Of a stretch of 64,000 bases of DNA, positions 1 through 8,846 are shown piece after piece. This stretch comes from Hydrogenophilus sp. (GTDB lineage Bacteria > Pseudomonadota > Gammaproteobacteria > Burkholderiales > Rhodocyclaceae). Each line of letters begins with the position of its first letter. The stretch's first letter is position 1. The stretch spans positions 1-64,000 of the forward strand of contig JAOAEZ010000001.1 of assembly GCA_026416515.1 (NCBI GenBank), read 5' to 3'. A program made the translations under genes and the position numbers. The notes under the pieces are model-generated. The model did no database searches. It worked only from the letters and a program-made list of their open reading frames with translations, and was not told where the DNA came from.

Positions 1-120
1 AGATGAGACTTCCCTACGAGGGCCGTGGAAGACGACCACGCTCATAGGCGGCACGTGTAAGAGGAGCAATCCTTTCAGCAAAGCCGTCCTAACCACCCCA
101 CCGACTTGCCCCTATGGACC
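1..120 (+). rRNA. rrl: 23S ribosomal RNA, 3' end (partial)
   Basis: The window opens inside the last roughly 120 bases of a large-subunit rRNA gene. The stretch reading GGCCGTGGAAGACGACCACG followed by CTCATAGGCGGCACGTGTAAG matches the conserved 3' region of bacterial 23S rRNA, and a 5S gene follows about 50 bases later on the same strand. The exact 3' end is estimated near the GGACC at 116-120. The last 40 bases differ more from the common proteobacterial sequence than the rest does. The body of the gene lies upstream of the window. Confidence 0.85.
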
Positions 121-138
121 TCAACACCACCCCCAACC

Positions 139-154
139 CACACACACACACACA
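139..154. repeat. (CA)8 dinucleotide repeat in the 23S-5S spacer
   Basis: Eight consecutive CA units lie in the short spacer between the 23S 3' end and 5S rRNA. This is a simple sequence repeat that could vary in length by slippage. No function can be assigned. Confidence 0.8.
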
Positions 155-172
155 CCCAAAACCACCAACACC

Positions 173-287
173 CCTGACGAGCAGAGCGCCGTGGAACCAC
201 CCCTTCCCATCCCGAACAGGACCGTGAAACACGGCAGCGCCAATGATACTGGGAAAACAGCCCCCGGGAAAGTAGGTCCTCGTCAGG
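173..287 (+). rRNA. rrf: 5S ribosomal RNA
   Basis: The 115-base gene is bounded by a perfect 8-bp helix I, CCTGACGA at 173-180 pairing with TCGTCAGG at 280-287. It contains the hallmark 5S core GGAACCACCCCTTCCCATCC, then the conserved CGAACAGG and the AAAGTAGGTC segment near the 3' end. It lies 52 bases after the 23S 3' end and before a strong terminator, so it closes the rRNA operon. The boundaries come from the terminal helix and should be accurate to a base or two. Confidence 0.93.
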
Positions 288-297
288 TAACCCACTT

Positions 298-329
298 CCC
301 CTAAACCCCAAACCCCTAAACCCCCCCCC
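298..329 (-). repeat. G-quadruplex motif between 5S rRNA and the rrn terminator
   Basis: Four C-runs separated by TAAA, AAA and TAAA (C4 at 298-301, C4 at 306-309, C4 at 313-316, C9 at 321-329) give four G-runs with 3-4 base T/A loops on the minus strand. This fits the classical G-quadruplex pattern and resembles a ciliate telomere repeat. It is on the template strand of the rRNA operon, so it would form in DNA behind RNA polymerase; the RNA itself is C-rich. Its role is unknown. Confidence 0.7.
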
Positions 330-333
330 AAAA

Positions 334-371
334 GCCACGGCCCGGGATCAAACCCGGGCTGTGGCCTTTTT
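334..371 (+). terminator. rRNA operon intrinsic terminator
   Basis: A 13-bp stem has GCCACGGCCCGGG at 334-346 and CCCGGGCTGTGGC at 353-365, closed by a 6-base loop and containing one G-U pair. A run of five T follows at 367-371. The strong GC stem plus U-tract, placed 46 bases after 5S, is a typical Rho-independent terminator. Confidence 0.92.
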
Positions 372-417
372 GAATCCCCAAAAATAGACACGTTGCTTCT
401 ATCGCCGGGATGGGAAA

Positions 418-439
418 TTTTGGAGCTATTTTGGAGCTA
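418..439 (+). repeat. Perfect 11-bp tandem direct repeat upstream of the chemoreceptor gene
   Basis: The unit TTTTGGAGCTA occurs twice back to back, at 418-428 and 429-439, about 95 bases before the chemoreceptor start. Eleven bases is close to one turn of B-DNA, so a protein could bind both units on the same face. It could be an operator, but nothing in the sequence identifies the regulator and no convincing sigma-28 promoter was found nearby. Confidence 0.6.
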
Positions 440-533
440 AAAAGGCAGTAATTTCCGCTTGTTTTCGGCGGAAAGGGGAATAAAAGGCGTGATATCATGT
501 TCCTCATCTGGGTGGTTAAATGAGGGAATGATT

Positions 534-2147
534 ATGCAAACGTTGATTTTCCGCTTCAGTATCGCGGTGGTGGCGATTGCGCTGATGTTGATCGGAACGG
601 TGGTTTACCTCGCGCTGGAGTTGAACGCGATCAAAGAACGAACCGCAGAGCTGAGCGGTGTGCGGATCGAGCAGTTGGAGCGCCTTGCGCGAATCGAGTT
701 GAATGTGACGCGCGTTTCCCTCAATCTGCGCCATGCCATGTTGGCGCGCAACGAGGGGGAACGCCAGACGGCGGTGCGCGAGATCGGCGAACGATTGAAC
801 GAGATCGATCAGCTGCTTCAGGCGTTTCGCAACAATGTCGTAACCGAAGAGGGTCGTCGCCACGCTGAAAAGATCGGTAAATTGCTTGAGGATTTTAAGC
901 GGATCGGCGGAGAGAATTTGCGACTCATCGAGGGGGGGAAACGGGAGGAGGCATTCGCTTTCCTGGTAGATAACGCTGTGCCGGCCCGTAACGCGTTGCT
1001 CGCCGCGACTGAGGATGGGCGTCGTTTCCAGAAGCAGTTGGTCGCTGGAAAGATCGCAGCGGTGGGAGAGTCGGCTCAGGGGATTTTGTTGGTGGCCATC
1101 GCAGCGATCGGGGTAACCCTGTTGCTTTTGATGGCATCGGCAGTGGTGTTGTCAAAAGCTTTGCGTGAGCGGACGGCTCTGGCCGCGCAGGCGGCGGAGC
1201 GGATCGGTAACGGGGATTTGGCGACCGAGATAGAGGTTCGCACGCAGGATGAGTTCGCGCCTTTATTTGCCGCTATGCGGGGGATGGCGGGGTGGTTGCG
1301 TGAGGCAGTGCGATCGATCGCTAACGCGGCGGCTACGACGATGGGGGCTACTCGAGAGGTAGAAGGGGCCGTAGAGCTAACCGTGGCCGCGGGGGAGCAA
1401 CAAAATCGGGAGGCCCAGCGGATCAGCAGCGAGGTGAGCTCTTTGGTGACGACATTGGCGTCGTTGGCCGAAGAGGCGCGGGCCACAAGCAATACCATGC
1501 GAGCTTCTAGCGATTTGGCCCAACAGAGCTCGGCTGCTGTGTTGGGGGTGACCGATGAGATGCGCCGCATCAGCGACGAGGTGACGAGGACGACCGAGGT
1601 AATCAACGAGTTGGGTCGAGAGTCGGTGAATATCTCGAAGATCGTGACCACTATTCAGGAGATCGCCGATCAGACCAATTTGCTGGCGCTGAATGCGGCG
1701 ATCGAAGCAGCGCGCGCCGGCGAACAGGGGCGGGGGTTTGCAGTGGTGGCCGATGAGGTGCGGAAGTTGGCAGAACGGACCTCGGCAGCAACCCATGAGA
1801 TCGGTCAAATCATCGAGACGATTCGGTTGCGCGCCGGCGATTCGGTGGTGTTAATGCAGAATTGCCAACAGCGCGTCGGCGAGGGAGTGGAGCGCTCCAG
1901 CGCTGTGGTCGAGACGATGCGCCAGTTAGAGCGGCAGTCATTGGAGGGAAGCCAGCAGGTGGAGGCGCTCGATTCGCAGCTACAGAGGATGCACGTCGAA
2001 GGAAAACGATTGGCCGAGGAGGTGATGGCTATCGCGAGGAGCAGCGATGAGAGCGTTCGGGCATTGCAGGGGGTGGTGGAACGTTTCCGGCGGTTGGCAA
2101 CCGTGGCTAACGAGTTGAATACATTGGCCGCTCGCTTCCAGTTGTGA
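534..2147 (+). CDS. Methyl-accepting chemotaxis protein
   Basis: This transmembrane chemoreceptor signals through CheW/CheA to the flagellum or pili. The 537-residue protein starts with a membrane helix (about residues 5-27) and a periplasmic helical region of about 150 residues of the four-helix-bundle type. A second membrane helix (about 180-205, rich in I/L/V/A) leads into a HAMP segment and a long coiled-coil signalling domain. The hairpin tip carries the hallmark [18 protein letters not shown] and [19 protein letters not shown] 534 was chosen because GAGGGA at 522-527 gives suitable spacing; an in-frame TTG at 459 and an ATG at 528 lack it. The ligand cannot be predicted. No che or fli genes lie nearby, so it is an orphan receptor gene. 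Confidence 0.93.
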   Translation: MQTLIFRFSIAVVAIALMLIGTVVYLALELNAIKERTAELSGVRIEQLERLARIELNVTRVSLNLRHAMLARNEGERQTAVREIGERLNEIDQLLQAFRNNVVTEEGRRHAEKIGKLLEDFKRIGGENLRLIEGGKREEAFAFLVDNAVPARNALLAATEDGRRFQKQLVAGKIAAVGESAQGILLVAIAAIGVTLLLLMASAVVLSKALRERTALAAQAAERIGNGDLATEIEVRTQDEFAPLFAAMRGMAGWLREAVRSIANAAATTMGATREVEGAVELTVAAGEQQNREAQRISSEVSSLVTTLASLAEEARATSNTMRASSDLAQQSSAAVLGVTDEMRRISDEVTRTTEVINELGRESVNISKIVTTIQEIADQTNLLALNAAIEAARAGEQGRGFAVVADEVRKLAERTSAATHEIGQIIETIRLRAGDSVVLMQNCQQRVGEGVERSSAVVETMRQLERQSLEGSQQVEALDSQLQRMHVEGKRLAEEVMAIARSSDESVRALQGVVERFRRLATVANELNTLAARFQL

Positions 2148-2171
2148 GAGACAAAGAGAGGGAAGGAAGGG

Positions 2172-2200
2172 TTGACGGCAATCTGATTAGGTGAGAAAAT
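2172..2200 (+). promoter_or_regulatory. Probable sigma-70 promoter of rplM-rpsI
   Basis: TTGACG at 2172-2177 and GAAAAT at 2195-2200 are separated by 17 bases, upstream of the rplM start. The -35 matches consensus in five of six positions and the -10 in four of six. Confidence 0.5.
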
Positions 2201-2241
2201 AAAAGTTTACGCCGACTGGAATAGCCGTTTGAGGAATATAA

Positions 2242-2676
2242 ATGATGCGAACATATGTGGCCAAACCCCACGAGATTCAGCGAGAGTGGTTTGTGGTAGA
2301 CGCGACGGGAAAGATTCTGGGGCGATTGGCGTCGGAGATCGCCCGCCGTCTGCGCGGCAAACATAAGCCGATCTATACCCCCCATGTCGATACGGGCGAT
2401 TTCATCGTGGTGATCAACGCTGAGAAGGTGCAGGTGACCGGCCGCAAAGCGAAGGAGAAAAAGTATTACCGCCACTCCGGGTATCCGGGAGGGATCTACG
2501 AGACGACATTTGAGGAACTGTTGGCAAAGCGGCCCGAACGGGTGATCGAATTGGCGGTGAAAGGGATGCTGCCGAGAGGACCGTTGGGGTACGCGATGTT
2601 CCGAAAGTTGAAAGTCTATGCGGGTCCTAACCATCCGCATGCAGCGCAGCAGCCGAAGCCGTTGAATATCGGGTAA
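2242..2676 (+). CDS. rplM: 50S ribosomal protein L13
   Basis: L13 is an early assembly protein of the large ribosomal subunit. The 144-residue product has the usual length and the family signatures [18 protein letters not shown] near the N-terminus, [11 protein letters not shown] in the middle and GMLPRGPLG towards the end. Two ATG codons stand in tandem at 2242 and 2245; GAGGAA at 2232-2237 serves either, and the protein more commonly begins at the second (M-R-T-Y). rpsI follows after 14 bases, the conserved L13-S9 operon found in nearly all bacteria. A likely promoter lies at 2172-2200. Confidence 0.98.
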   Translation: MMRTYVAKPHEIQREWFVVDATGKILGRLASEIARRLRGKHKPIYTPHVDTGDFIVVINAEKVQVTGRKAKEKKYYRHSGYPGGIYETTFEELLAKRPERVIELAVKGMLPRGPLGYAMFRKLKVYAGPNHPHAAQQPKPLNIG

Positions 2677-2690
2677 GGAGCGAGAGAGGT

Positions 2691-3083
2691 ATGGCATTGG
2701 AACAAAATTATGGGACGGGCCGCCGCAAGGAGGCGGTGGCGCGGGTTTTCTTGCGTCCGGGTAACGGCCAAATTGTTGTGAACGGAAAACCGCTCGATGC
2801 GTACTTCAGCCGCGAGACGGCCCGGATGGTGGTGCGTCAGCCATTGGCATTATTGCAGGTCGGCGAGTCGTTCGATTTCTACGTGACGGTAAAGGGAGGG
2901 GGAGAATCGGGACAGGCAGGGGCGATCCGGTTGGGAATCGCCCGCGCATTGGTCGATTACAATCCCGAGTGGAAAGCAAAATTGCGGGCAGCAGGGTTCT
3001 TGACCCGCGATGCCCGGGTGGTGGAGCGAAAAAAGGTGGGCCTCAAAAAGGCGCGGAGAGCAGAGCAATATTCGAAGCGCTAA
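2691..3083 (+). CDS. rpsI: 30S ribosomal protein S9
   Basis: S9 is a small-subunit protein whose C-terminal tail reaches the P-site tRNA. The 130 residues match family length. [19 protein letters not shown] opens the protein and the strongly basic tail ends in the universal Y-S-K-R. It is preceded by GGAGCGAGAG as ribosome binding site and forms an operon with rplM. An intrinsic terminator stands 20 bases after its stop codon. Confidence 0.98.
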   Translation: MALEQNYGTGRRKEAVARVFLRPGNGQIVVNGKPLDAYFSRETARMVVRQPLALLQVGESFDFYVTVKGGGESGQAGAIRLGIARALVDYNPEWKAKLRAAGFLTRDARVVERKKVGLKKARRAEQYSKR

Positions 3084-3102
3084 GGGCGCAGAAAAGGAGA
3101 AA

Positions 3103-3125
3103 GCCACCTGCGGGTGGCTTTTTTG
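3103..3125 (+). terminator. Intrinsic terminator after rpsI
   Basis: The 6-bp stem GCCACC/GGTGGC has a 4-base TGCG loop and is followed by six T, ending the rplM-rpsI operon. It lies only about 20 bases before the argC start, so argC must rely on read-through or on a promoter inside rpsI. Confidence 0.88.
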
Positions 3126-3143
3126 TTGTTGCCGGAGGGAGAG

Positions 3144-4172
3144 ATGGTACGCGTGGGTGTTGTCGGCGCAACAGGCTATACAGGAGTGGAGTTGGTGCGC
3201 CTTCTGGCCAACCATCCGAGGGTGATTTTGGAGACGCTGACGTCGCGCCAGGAGGCAGGGCGAAAAGTGAGCGACCTTTTTCCTTCGTTGCGCGGCCGAG
3301 TCGAGTTGGTGTTTGCTCATCCCAACGAGGCTTCTTTGCGGTCGTGCGAGGTAGTTTTTTTCGCTACCCCTAACGGTGTGGCGATGCATGAGGCTCCTGC
3401 CCTTTTGGCGCAGGGAGTGCGCGTGATCGATCTGTCAGCCGATTTTCGCTTGCGCGATGTGAAGTTGTGGGAGCAGTGGTACGGAATGAGCCACGCCGCA
3501 CCCGATTGGGCGAGGCGAGCGGTCTACGGATTGCCCGAGCTGTTCCGCAGCGAGTTGAGAGAGGCACGCTTGGTCGCAAACCCCGGCTGTTACCCGACGG
3601 CAGTCCAGTTGGGGTTCGCACCTTTACTGCAGGCAGGAGTGGTTGAGCCCGATAGCTTGATCGCCGATTGCAAGTCTGGGGTTTCGGGAGCCGGGCGAAA
3701 AGCAGAGATCCATACGCTTTTTGCAGAGGTGGCTGATAGTTTGCGCGCCTACAACGTGAGCGGTCACCGCCACCTGCCCGAGATCGAACAAGGACTGGCC
3801 CGCGTGGCTCAGCGCGCGGTGCGCGTGACTTTCGTGCCACACTTGACGCCGATGATCCGCGGGATCCATGCAACCTTGTACGCGCGATTGCAGAGGGAGT
3901 GCGCTTTGCAGGAGCTGTTCGAGACTTTTTACCGCAACGAACGATTCGTCGATGTGCTGCCAAAAGGGAGCTACCCAGAGACCCGTTCAGTGCGAGGAGT
4001 TAATGTGTGCCGCATCGCCGTGCATCAGCCACAGGGGCGAGAGATGGCGGTGGTGTTGGCGACCATCGATAATTTGGTAAAAGGGGCAGCCGGACAGGCG
4101 GTACAAAATTTGAACGCGATGATGGGATGGCCCGAGGAGTTGGGGTTGGAGGGAGTGGCGCTTTTGCCGTAA
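3144..4172 (+). CDS. argC: N-acetyl-gamma-glutamyl-phosphate reductase
   Basis: ArgC performs the NADPH-dependent reduction of N-acetylglutamyl phosphate to the semialdehyde in arginine biosynthesis, in the cytoplasm. The 342-residue protein begins with the Rossmann motif [18 protein letters not shown] and contains the active-site cysteine motif [11 protein letters not shown] at about residues 145-155. [15 protein letters not shown] is also typical. ATG 3144 was chosen for GGAGGGAG at 3133-3140 directly upstream; an in-frame start at 3114 would lie inside the rpsI terminator. The position after rplM-rpsI is common in Betaproteobacteria, often with erpA in between, which is absent here. Confidence 0.96.
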   Translation: MVRVGVVGATGYTGVELVRLLANHPRVILETLTSRQEAGRKVSDLFPSLRGRVELVFAHPNEASLRSCEVVFFATPNGVAMHEAPALLAQGVRVIDLSADFRLRDVKLWEQWYGMSHAAPDWARRAVYGLPELFRSELREARLVANPGCYPTAVQLGFAPLLQAGVVEPDSLIADCKSGVSGAGRKAEIHTLFAEVADSLRAYNVSGHRHLPEIEQGLARVAQRAVRVTFVPHLTPMIRGIHATLYARLQRECALQELFETFYRNERFVDVLPKGSYPETRSVRGVNVCRIAVHQPQGREMAVVLATIDNLVKGAAGQAVQNLNAMMGWPEELGLEGVALLP

Positions 4173-4231
4173 GAGGTTTTGAGGTTTGCGCTTTTTAGCG
4201 ATAAGAACGCCGTACGGCTGCCGATCGTCGC

Positions 4232-4237
4232 TATAAT
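4232..4237 (+). promoter_or_regulatory. Consensus -10 box directly before ftsK
   Basis: A perfect TATAAT ends two bases before the first ftsK ATG. No good -35 lies at 16-18 bases upstream and no Shine-Dalgarno precedes the start. If the box is used, transcription would start near the second ATG (4245), giving a leaderless or nearly leaderless mRNA. This is inference from spacing alone. Confidence 0.4.
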
Positions 4238-4238
4238 C

Positions 4239-6812
4239 ATGACGATGGGGCAAAACCGTTCTTCTCGCGTCCAGGCTTTGGTAGAGGAGGGGGTGTGGCT
4301 GGTGGTGGCCGCAGTGGGGGCCTATTTCGCATTGGTGTTGCTGGGATACGATCGGGGCGATCCCGCTTGGTCAAGCAGCGGGGACCACAGCGAGGTGCGA
4401 AATCCCGGGGGACCTTTCGGGGCGTGGTTGGCCGATCTGTGGTTTTTCGGGTTCGGATGGTCAGCGCTGTGGTGGGTGGCGTTGTTGGTGCGGGGGGTGG
4501 TCGGGTTTTGGCGTTCCCGTTGGTCGGAGCGGCAGGGAGGAGAGCTGGAGGAGCAGGAGCGCGTTTGGTCCGTGGCAGTGGTGCTGGTGGGGTTCTTACT
4601 GTTGGTGCTCGCGTCGAGCGGGGTGGAGTTTTTACGCTTTCATCGCTTCGCAGCAGGATTGCCCCACGGAGCAGGAGGGGTGTTGGGGGAGGGAGTGGGG
4701 CGATTTTTCGCTGAACGATTCGGGTTCGTGGGGGCAACACTTTTTTTGGGGGCAGTGGCATTGATCGGTTTCAGCTTGTTCTGGTCGGTGAGTTGGGGGG
4801 AGGTGACAGAACGGGTGGGAGCATGGGTGGAGCGTGGGTGGCAGAGATGGCGGGTCGGTGGCCGCCGAGAGGGGAATGAGGAGAAGACCGAGAGAGAGGG
4901 AGGAGTTGAAAGGGTCGCCGAGGAGGAGGAAGAGAAGAAGATAAGAGAGGGAAAAAAAGGCTTTGCTGTTTGGGTTGAGTGGTGGAAGCGGTGGAGAGGG
5001 GGGTGGGGCGCCGAGCGCGAGGAGAGAGGAATAGGGAGGGAGGAGGTTTTGTGGTGGGTCGAAGAGCCGCCGTGGAGCAGAGAGGAGAGAGAGAGGGGAG
5101 TTCCCAATCCGAATGGCGATGAGGGCACGGATCGGCTGGGAGAGAGGAGAGAGAGAGAGAGGGAGGAGGAGCCGTGGAAAGAGAGGGGGGGAGAGGAGGA
5201 GATAGCCCCGCGCATACCAGGTGATCAGAGAGAGGAGGAGGGGGGGAGATGGGAATTGAGCGGAGAGAGAGAGGAGAAAGAGGAGAGAAAAAGAGAGGAG
5301 GAGGGAAGAGTGGGCGGAGTAAGGGGGGGAGGAGGGCGAGAGCCGTGGCCGCTTCCGCCCCTCTCTTTGCTCGATCTGCCGCGGGTAGAGGGCGAGAGCA
5401 TGCGCCCAGAGATGATTGAGCGAACGTCGGAGTTGATCGTTCAGCGATTGGGGGAGTTCGGGGTGCGAGTAAACGTGGTGGGGGTGATCACAGGGCCAGT
5501 GGTGACGCGTTACGAGATCGAGCCGGCGACAGGGGTAAAAGGGTCTCAGATCGTTAATTTGGCGAAAGATCTGGCACGGGCGCTGTCGCTGACGTCGATC
5601 CGCGTGGTGGAGGTGGTCCCCGGAAAGAGTTGTATGGCCCTGGAGGTGCCTAACCCACGACGCCAGGTGGTGCGATTGCGCGAGGTACTCGATTCAAGCG
5701 TTTACCGAAATGCCCGCTCGCCGTTGTCGTTGGGCTTGGGGAAAGATATCGGAGGCGCACCCGTGGTGGTCGATCTGGCGCGAATGCCCCATTTGCTGGT
5801 GGCGGGGACAACAGGGTCAGGGAAGTCGGTGGGGCTGAACGCGATGATTTTGTCATTGCTCTTTAAGTCGAGTCCAGATGGGGTGCGGTTGATTTTGGTG
5901 GATCCGAAAATGTTGGAGTTGTCGGTTTACGATGGAATCCCCCATTTGTTGACACCAGTGGTGACCGATATGCGTTTGGCGGCACAGGCTCTTTCGTGGT
6001 GCGTGGGGGAGATGGAGCGCCGCTATAAGTTAATGGCAGCAGTGGGGGTGCGCAACATCGTGTCGTTTAATAACCGCGTGGAGGAGGCAGCAGCGCGCGG
6101 GGAGATGATGGTAAACCCTTTTGCATTGACCGCGACCGGCGGAGAGCCTTTAGGTCGATTGCCTTACGTGGTAGTGGTGGTGGATGAGCTGGCCGATTTG
6201 ATGATGGTCGCCGGAAAACGGGTGGAGGAGCTAATCGCCCGCTTGGCCCAGAAGGCGCGGGCGGCGGGAATCCATTTGATTTTGGCAACCCAGCGACCGT
6301 CAGTGGATGTGATCACGGGATTGATTAAAGCAAATATCCCAAGCCGAATCGCCTTCCAGGTCTCTTCGAAGGTTGATTCGCGTACGATCTTGGATCAGAT
6401 GGGGGCAGAGTCACTGCTGGGAATGGGAGATATGCTGTTTTTGACGCCGGGGATGGGAGCACCCCAGCGCGTGCATGGGGCTTTTGTGGCCGATGAGGAG
6501 GTACAGCGTGTCGTTTCTTATCTGCAGAAAGTTAGCCCACCCCGCTATCTGGCTGGGGTGATTACAGAGGAGGAGGAGGATGAACTCGGCGAGGAGGGCG
6601 ACGGAGAGGCCGATCCATTGTACGATCAGGCAGTGGCGATCGTCGTGCAGTCACGGCGACCGTCGATTTCATTGGTGCAGCGCCAGTTGCGAATCGGCTA
6701 TAACCGAGCAGCGCGATTGATCGAGGCAATGGAGCGAGCGGGGGTGATCTCCCCACCAGAGGCCAACGGGAGCCGCCGAGTGCTGATCGCAGAGGGAGAA
6801 CGACGAGGATGA
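4239..6812 (+). CDS. ftsK: DNA translocase FtsK
   Basis: FtsK is a septum-anchored hexameric motor that pumps chromosome ends during division and activates XerCD at dif. The 857-residue protein has an N-terminal part with four hydrophobic membrane segments (about residues 15-200), then a linker of roughly 160 residues almost entirely E, R, G and K. The motor domain carries Walker [16 protein letters not shown], Walker [13 protein letters not shown] and [22 protein letters not shown]-terminal winged-helix gamma domain with [18 protein letters not shown] recognises KOPS sites. The linker-coding DNA (about 4860-5340) is almost pure purine on the plus strand. Start ATG 4239 or 4245 lacks a Shine-Dalgarno. 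The stop overlaps lolA (ATGA), the conserved ftsK-lolA-rarA-serS order. Confidence 0.96.
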   Translation: MTMGQNRSSRVQALVEEGVWLVVAAVGAYFALVLLGYDRGDPAWSSSGDHSEVRNPGGPFGAWLADLWFFGFGWSALWWVALLVRGVVGFWRSRWSERQGGELEEQERVWSVAVVLVGFLLLVLASSGVEFLRFHRFAAGLPHGAGGVLGEGVGRFFAERFGFVGATLFLGAVALIGFSLFWSVSWGEVTERVGAWVERGWQRWRVGGRREGNEEKTEREGGVERVAEEEEEKKIREGKKGFAVWVEWWKRWRGGWGAEREERGIGREEVLWWVEEPPWSREERERGVPNPNGDEGTDRLGERREREREEEPWKERGGEEEIAPRIPGDQREEEGGRWELSGEREEKEERKREEEGRVGGVRGGGGREPWPLPPLSLLDLPRVEGESMRPEMIERTSELIVQRLGEFGVRVNVVGVITGPVVTRYEIEPATGVKGSQIVNLAKDLARALSLTSIRVVEVVPGKSCMALEVPNPRRQVVRLREVLDSSVYRNARSPLSLGLGKDIGGAPVVVDLARMPHLLVAGTTGSGKSVGLNAMILSLLFKSSPDGVRLILVDPKMLELSVYDGIPHLLTPVVTDMRLAAQALSWCVGEMERRYKLMAAVGVRNIVSFNNRVEEAAARGEMMVNPFALTATGGEPLGRLPYVVVVVDELADLMMVAGKRVEELIARLAQKARAAGIHLILATQRPSVDVITGLIKANIPSRIAFQVSSKVDSRTILDQMGAESLLGMGDMLFLTPGMGAPQRVHGAFVADEEVQRVVSYLQKVSPPRYLAGVITEEEEDELGEEGDGEADPLYDQAVAIVVQSRRPSISLVQRQLRIGYNRAARLIEAMERAGVISPPEANGSRRVLIAEGERRG

Positions 6813-7456
6813 GCGGGTGGTTTCAGCAGAGCCGACGGCGATTGGTGGTGGGGTTGTTGGCCACCGTAGGAGCAGCGGGGAGCTTGAGGGCAGGCGGGGG
6901 AGGAGAAGAAAGGGCGTTGGTGGCTTGGTTTAAAGGGTTACCAGGGGCGAACGGTGAATTTGTCCAGGAGGAAGAGCACACCGGCCAGAGAAGACGAACG
7001 ATGGAGGGGCGGTTCGCGTGGGCGCCGCCACTTTGGTTTCGATGGGAGATCGCGGCGCCCTTTTCGCAGGTGACCGTGAGCGACGGACGAGAGGTGGTGG
7101 TTTGGGAGCCAGATTTGAACCAGGCGACCGTTTATCCTATAACGGCCGAGGTATTGGCGGAGGGACCAATGGGCCTTTTCGCCGCACCAGAGCGATTACC
7201 GGAGTGGTTTGAGGTGGAGCGATTCGAACAGCAGGGTGAGCGGCGCCGTTGGTTATTGAGGACGCGTTCCGAGCGAATGTTGCGAGGATTGAGCGTGGTG
7301 TTGACAGGCGAGCGGTTGGAGTCGCTGGTGTTGGAGGATGCGATGGGACAGCGAACCACAGTGCGGTTTGTGCACTTTTCCCGTAGACGCCCACCTCAGG
7401 AGCTGTTCCGCTTGTCGTTGCCCCCCGAGGCATTGGTGGTGCGCGCCGGGCGATGA
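6809..7456 (+). CDS. lolA: Outer-membrane lipoprotein carrier protein LolA
   Basis: LolA is the periplasmic chaperone that takes lipoproteins from the LolCDE transporter to LolB at the outer membrane. The 215-residue precursor begins with a basic-hydrophobic signal peptide ([21 protein letters not shown], cleavage near residue 28). The mature part contains the LolA pattern [22 protein letters not shown] and [20 protein letters not shown]. It is translationally coupled on both sides: its ATG overlaps the ftsK stop by four bases and its stop overlaps the rarA start. The context ftsK-lolA-rarA supports the assignment. Confidence 0.92.
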   Translation: MSGWFQQSRRRLVVGLLATVGAAGSLRAGGGGEERALVAWFKGLPGANGEFVQEEEHTGQRRRTMEGRFAWAPPLWFRWEIAAPFSQVTVSDGREVVVWEPDLNQATVYPITAEVLAEGPMGLFAAPERLPEWFEVERFEQQGERRRWLLRTRSERMLRGLSVVLTGERLESLVLEDAMGQRTTVRFVHFSRRRPPQELFRLSLPPEALVVRAGR

Positions 7457-8784
7457 GCGCGCCGTTGGCAGAGCGATTGCGGCCTCGACGGTTCGAGGAG
7501 GTAGTGGGACAACGCCATCTGGTCGCTCCAGGCCGGCCGCTGTGGATGGTTTGTCAGGAGCGCCGATTGTTTTCCCTCCTTTTTTGGGGACCACCGGGAG
7601 TGGGAAAGACGACGTTGGCGCGTCTGCTGGCGCAGTGCGTGGGGGCAGAGCTGAGGGCGCTGTCGGCAGTTTCGGCTGGGGTAAAAGAGGTACGAGAGGC
7701 TGCAGCAGCCGCCGAAGAGGCGCAGCGAGAGGGACGGCAGGTGGTGATCTTCGTGGATGAGATCCATCGCTTCCATCGAGGCCAACAGGATGCGCTGTTG
7801 CCGTTTGTGGAAGAGGGGCGGGTGATCTTGTTGGGAGCAACGACCGAAAACCCATCGTTCGCGATCAACGCAGCGCTGTTGTCGCGGTTGACGGTCTTTT
7901 CGTTGGTGCCCCTGACAGTGGAGGAGCTGCGCGTTCTTTTAACGACAGCGCAGAGACGCTTTCCCGAAGAGGCGGTGGCATTGACAGGGGCAGCAGAGGA
8001 GGTTCTGTTGTCGGCTGCCGATGGCGATGGACGACGCTTGTTGAATGATTTGGAGTGGGTGTGGCATACAGCGCGCGCCGAGGGACGGATGGAGATAGAC
8101 GAGCAGTTTGTGGCCACGGCGTTGGGAAGACGCATGCGCCGCTTTGATCGGGGGGGCGATGCATTTTACGATCAGATCTCGGCTTTGCATAAGGCTGTGC
8201 GGGGTTCTGACCCCGATGCAGCGCTCTATTGGTTTTGCCGAATGTTGGATGGGGGGGCCGATCCGCGCTATTTGGCTCGGCGCTTGGTGCGCATAGCAAG
8301 CGAGGATGTGGGGTTGGCCGATCCGCGGGCGTTGCCTTTAACAGTGGCAGCAGCGGAGGCGTTCGAGCGCTTGGGCTCCCCAGAGGGAGAGTTGGCATTG
8401 GTCGAGGCGGTGGTCTATTTGGCTTGCGCTCCTAAGTCGAACGCCCTTTACCGAGCATTTGAGAGGGCACAGGCATTTGTGCACCAAGATGGTTCGCGCC
8501 CCGTGCCACTCCATCTGCGCAACGCGCCGACCGCACTTTTGCGGGCGATCGGAGCGGGAGCGGGGTACCGCTACCCCCACGACGAGCCAGGAGGATACGC
8601 AGCTGGCGTGCATTATTTTCCCGATGATTTGCCAGCGATGCGTTGGTACCAGCCTACCGACCGCGGTTTGGAGTTGCAAATCGGTGAGAAATTGAGACGG
8701 TTGAGGGAGTTGGATGCGACCGCGCGCGCTAAGGGAAAAGAGAGCGGAGAGGGCGGCGAGGAGCGCGGGAAAGATGGGGAATAA
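7453..8784 (+). CDS. rarA: Replication-associated recombination protein A (AAA+ ATPase)
   Basis: RarA (MgsA) is a clamp-loader-like AAA+ ATPase acting at stalled replication forks. The 443-residue protein opens with PLAERLRPRRFEEVVGQRHL, carries Walker A FWGPPGVGKTTLARLLA, Walker B VIFVDEIHRFHRGQQDALLP and sensor 1 ILLGATTENPSFAINAALLS. The C-terminal part contains DPDAALYWFCRMLDGGADP and YPHDEPGGYAAGVHYFPD, typical of RarA and not of RuvB. The last 20 residues are an E/G/K-rich tail (GKESGEGGEERGKDGE). It overlaps lolA by four bases. Confidence 0.96.
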   Translation: MSAPLAERLRPRRFEEVVGQRHLVAPGRPLWMVCQERRLFSLLFWGPPGVGKTTLARLLAQCVGAELRALSAVSAGVKEVREAAAAAEEAQREGRQVVIFVDEIHRFHRGQQDALLPFVEEGRVILLGATTENPSFAINAALLSRLTVFSLVPLTVEELRVLLTTAQRRFPEEAVALTGAAEEVLLSAADGDGRRLLNDLEWVWHTARAEGRMEIDEQFVATALGRRMRRFDRGGDAFYDQISALHKAVRGSDPDAALYWFCRMLDGGADPRYLARRLVRIASEDVGLADPRALPLTVAAAEAFERLGSPEGELALVEAVVYLACAPKSNALYRAFERAQAFVHQDGSRPVPLHLRNAPTALLRAIGAGAGYRYPHDEPGGYAAGVHYFPDDLPAMRWYQPTDRGLELQIGEKLRRLRELDATARAKGKESGEGGEERGKDGE

Positions 8785-8846
8785 GGCGATGAGAGGGTTC
8801 CCGAAAGGAAAGGTATGATCGCGCTTTTGACGGTTGGAGATCAGCG

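Noticed and set aside
75-507. Several minus-strand open frames across the rRNA 3' end and terminator
   Set aside because: They overlap 23S, 5S and the terminator hairpin, have low-complexity G/W/V-rich translations and no plausible ribosome binding site; they are by-products of the C-rich sequence.
4860-5340. Tandem repeat array or CRISPR-like structure in ftsK
   Set aside because: The tract is purine-rich but has no constant unit length or spacers; it is coding low-complexity sequence.
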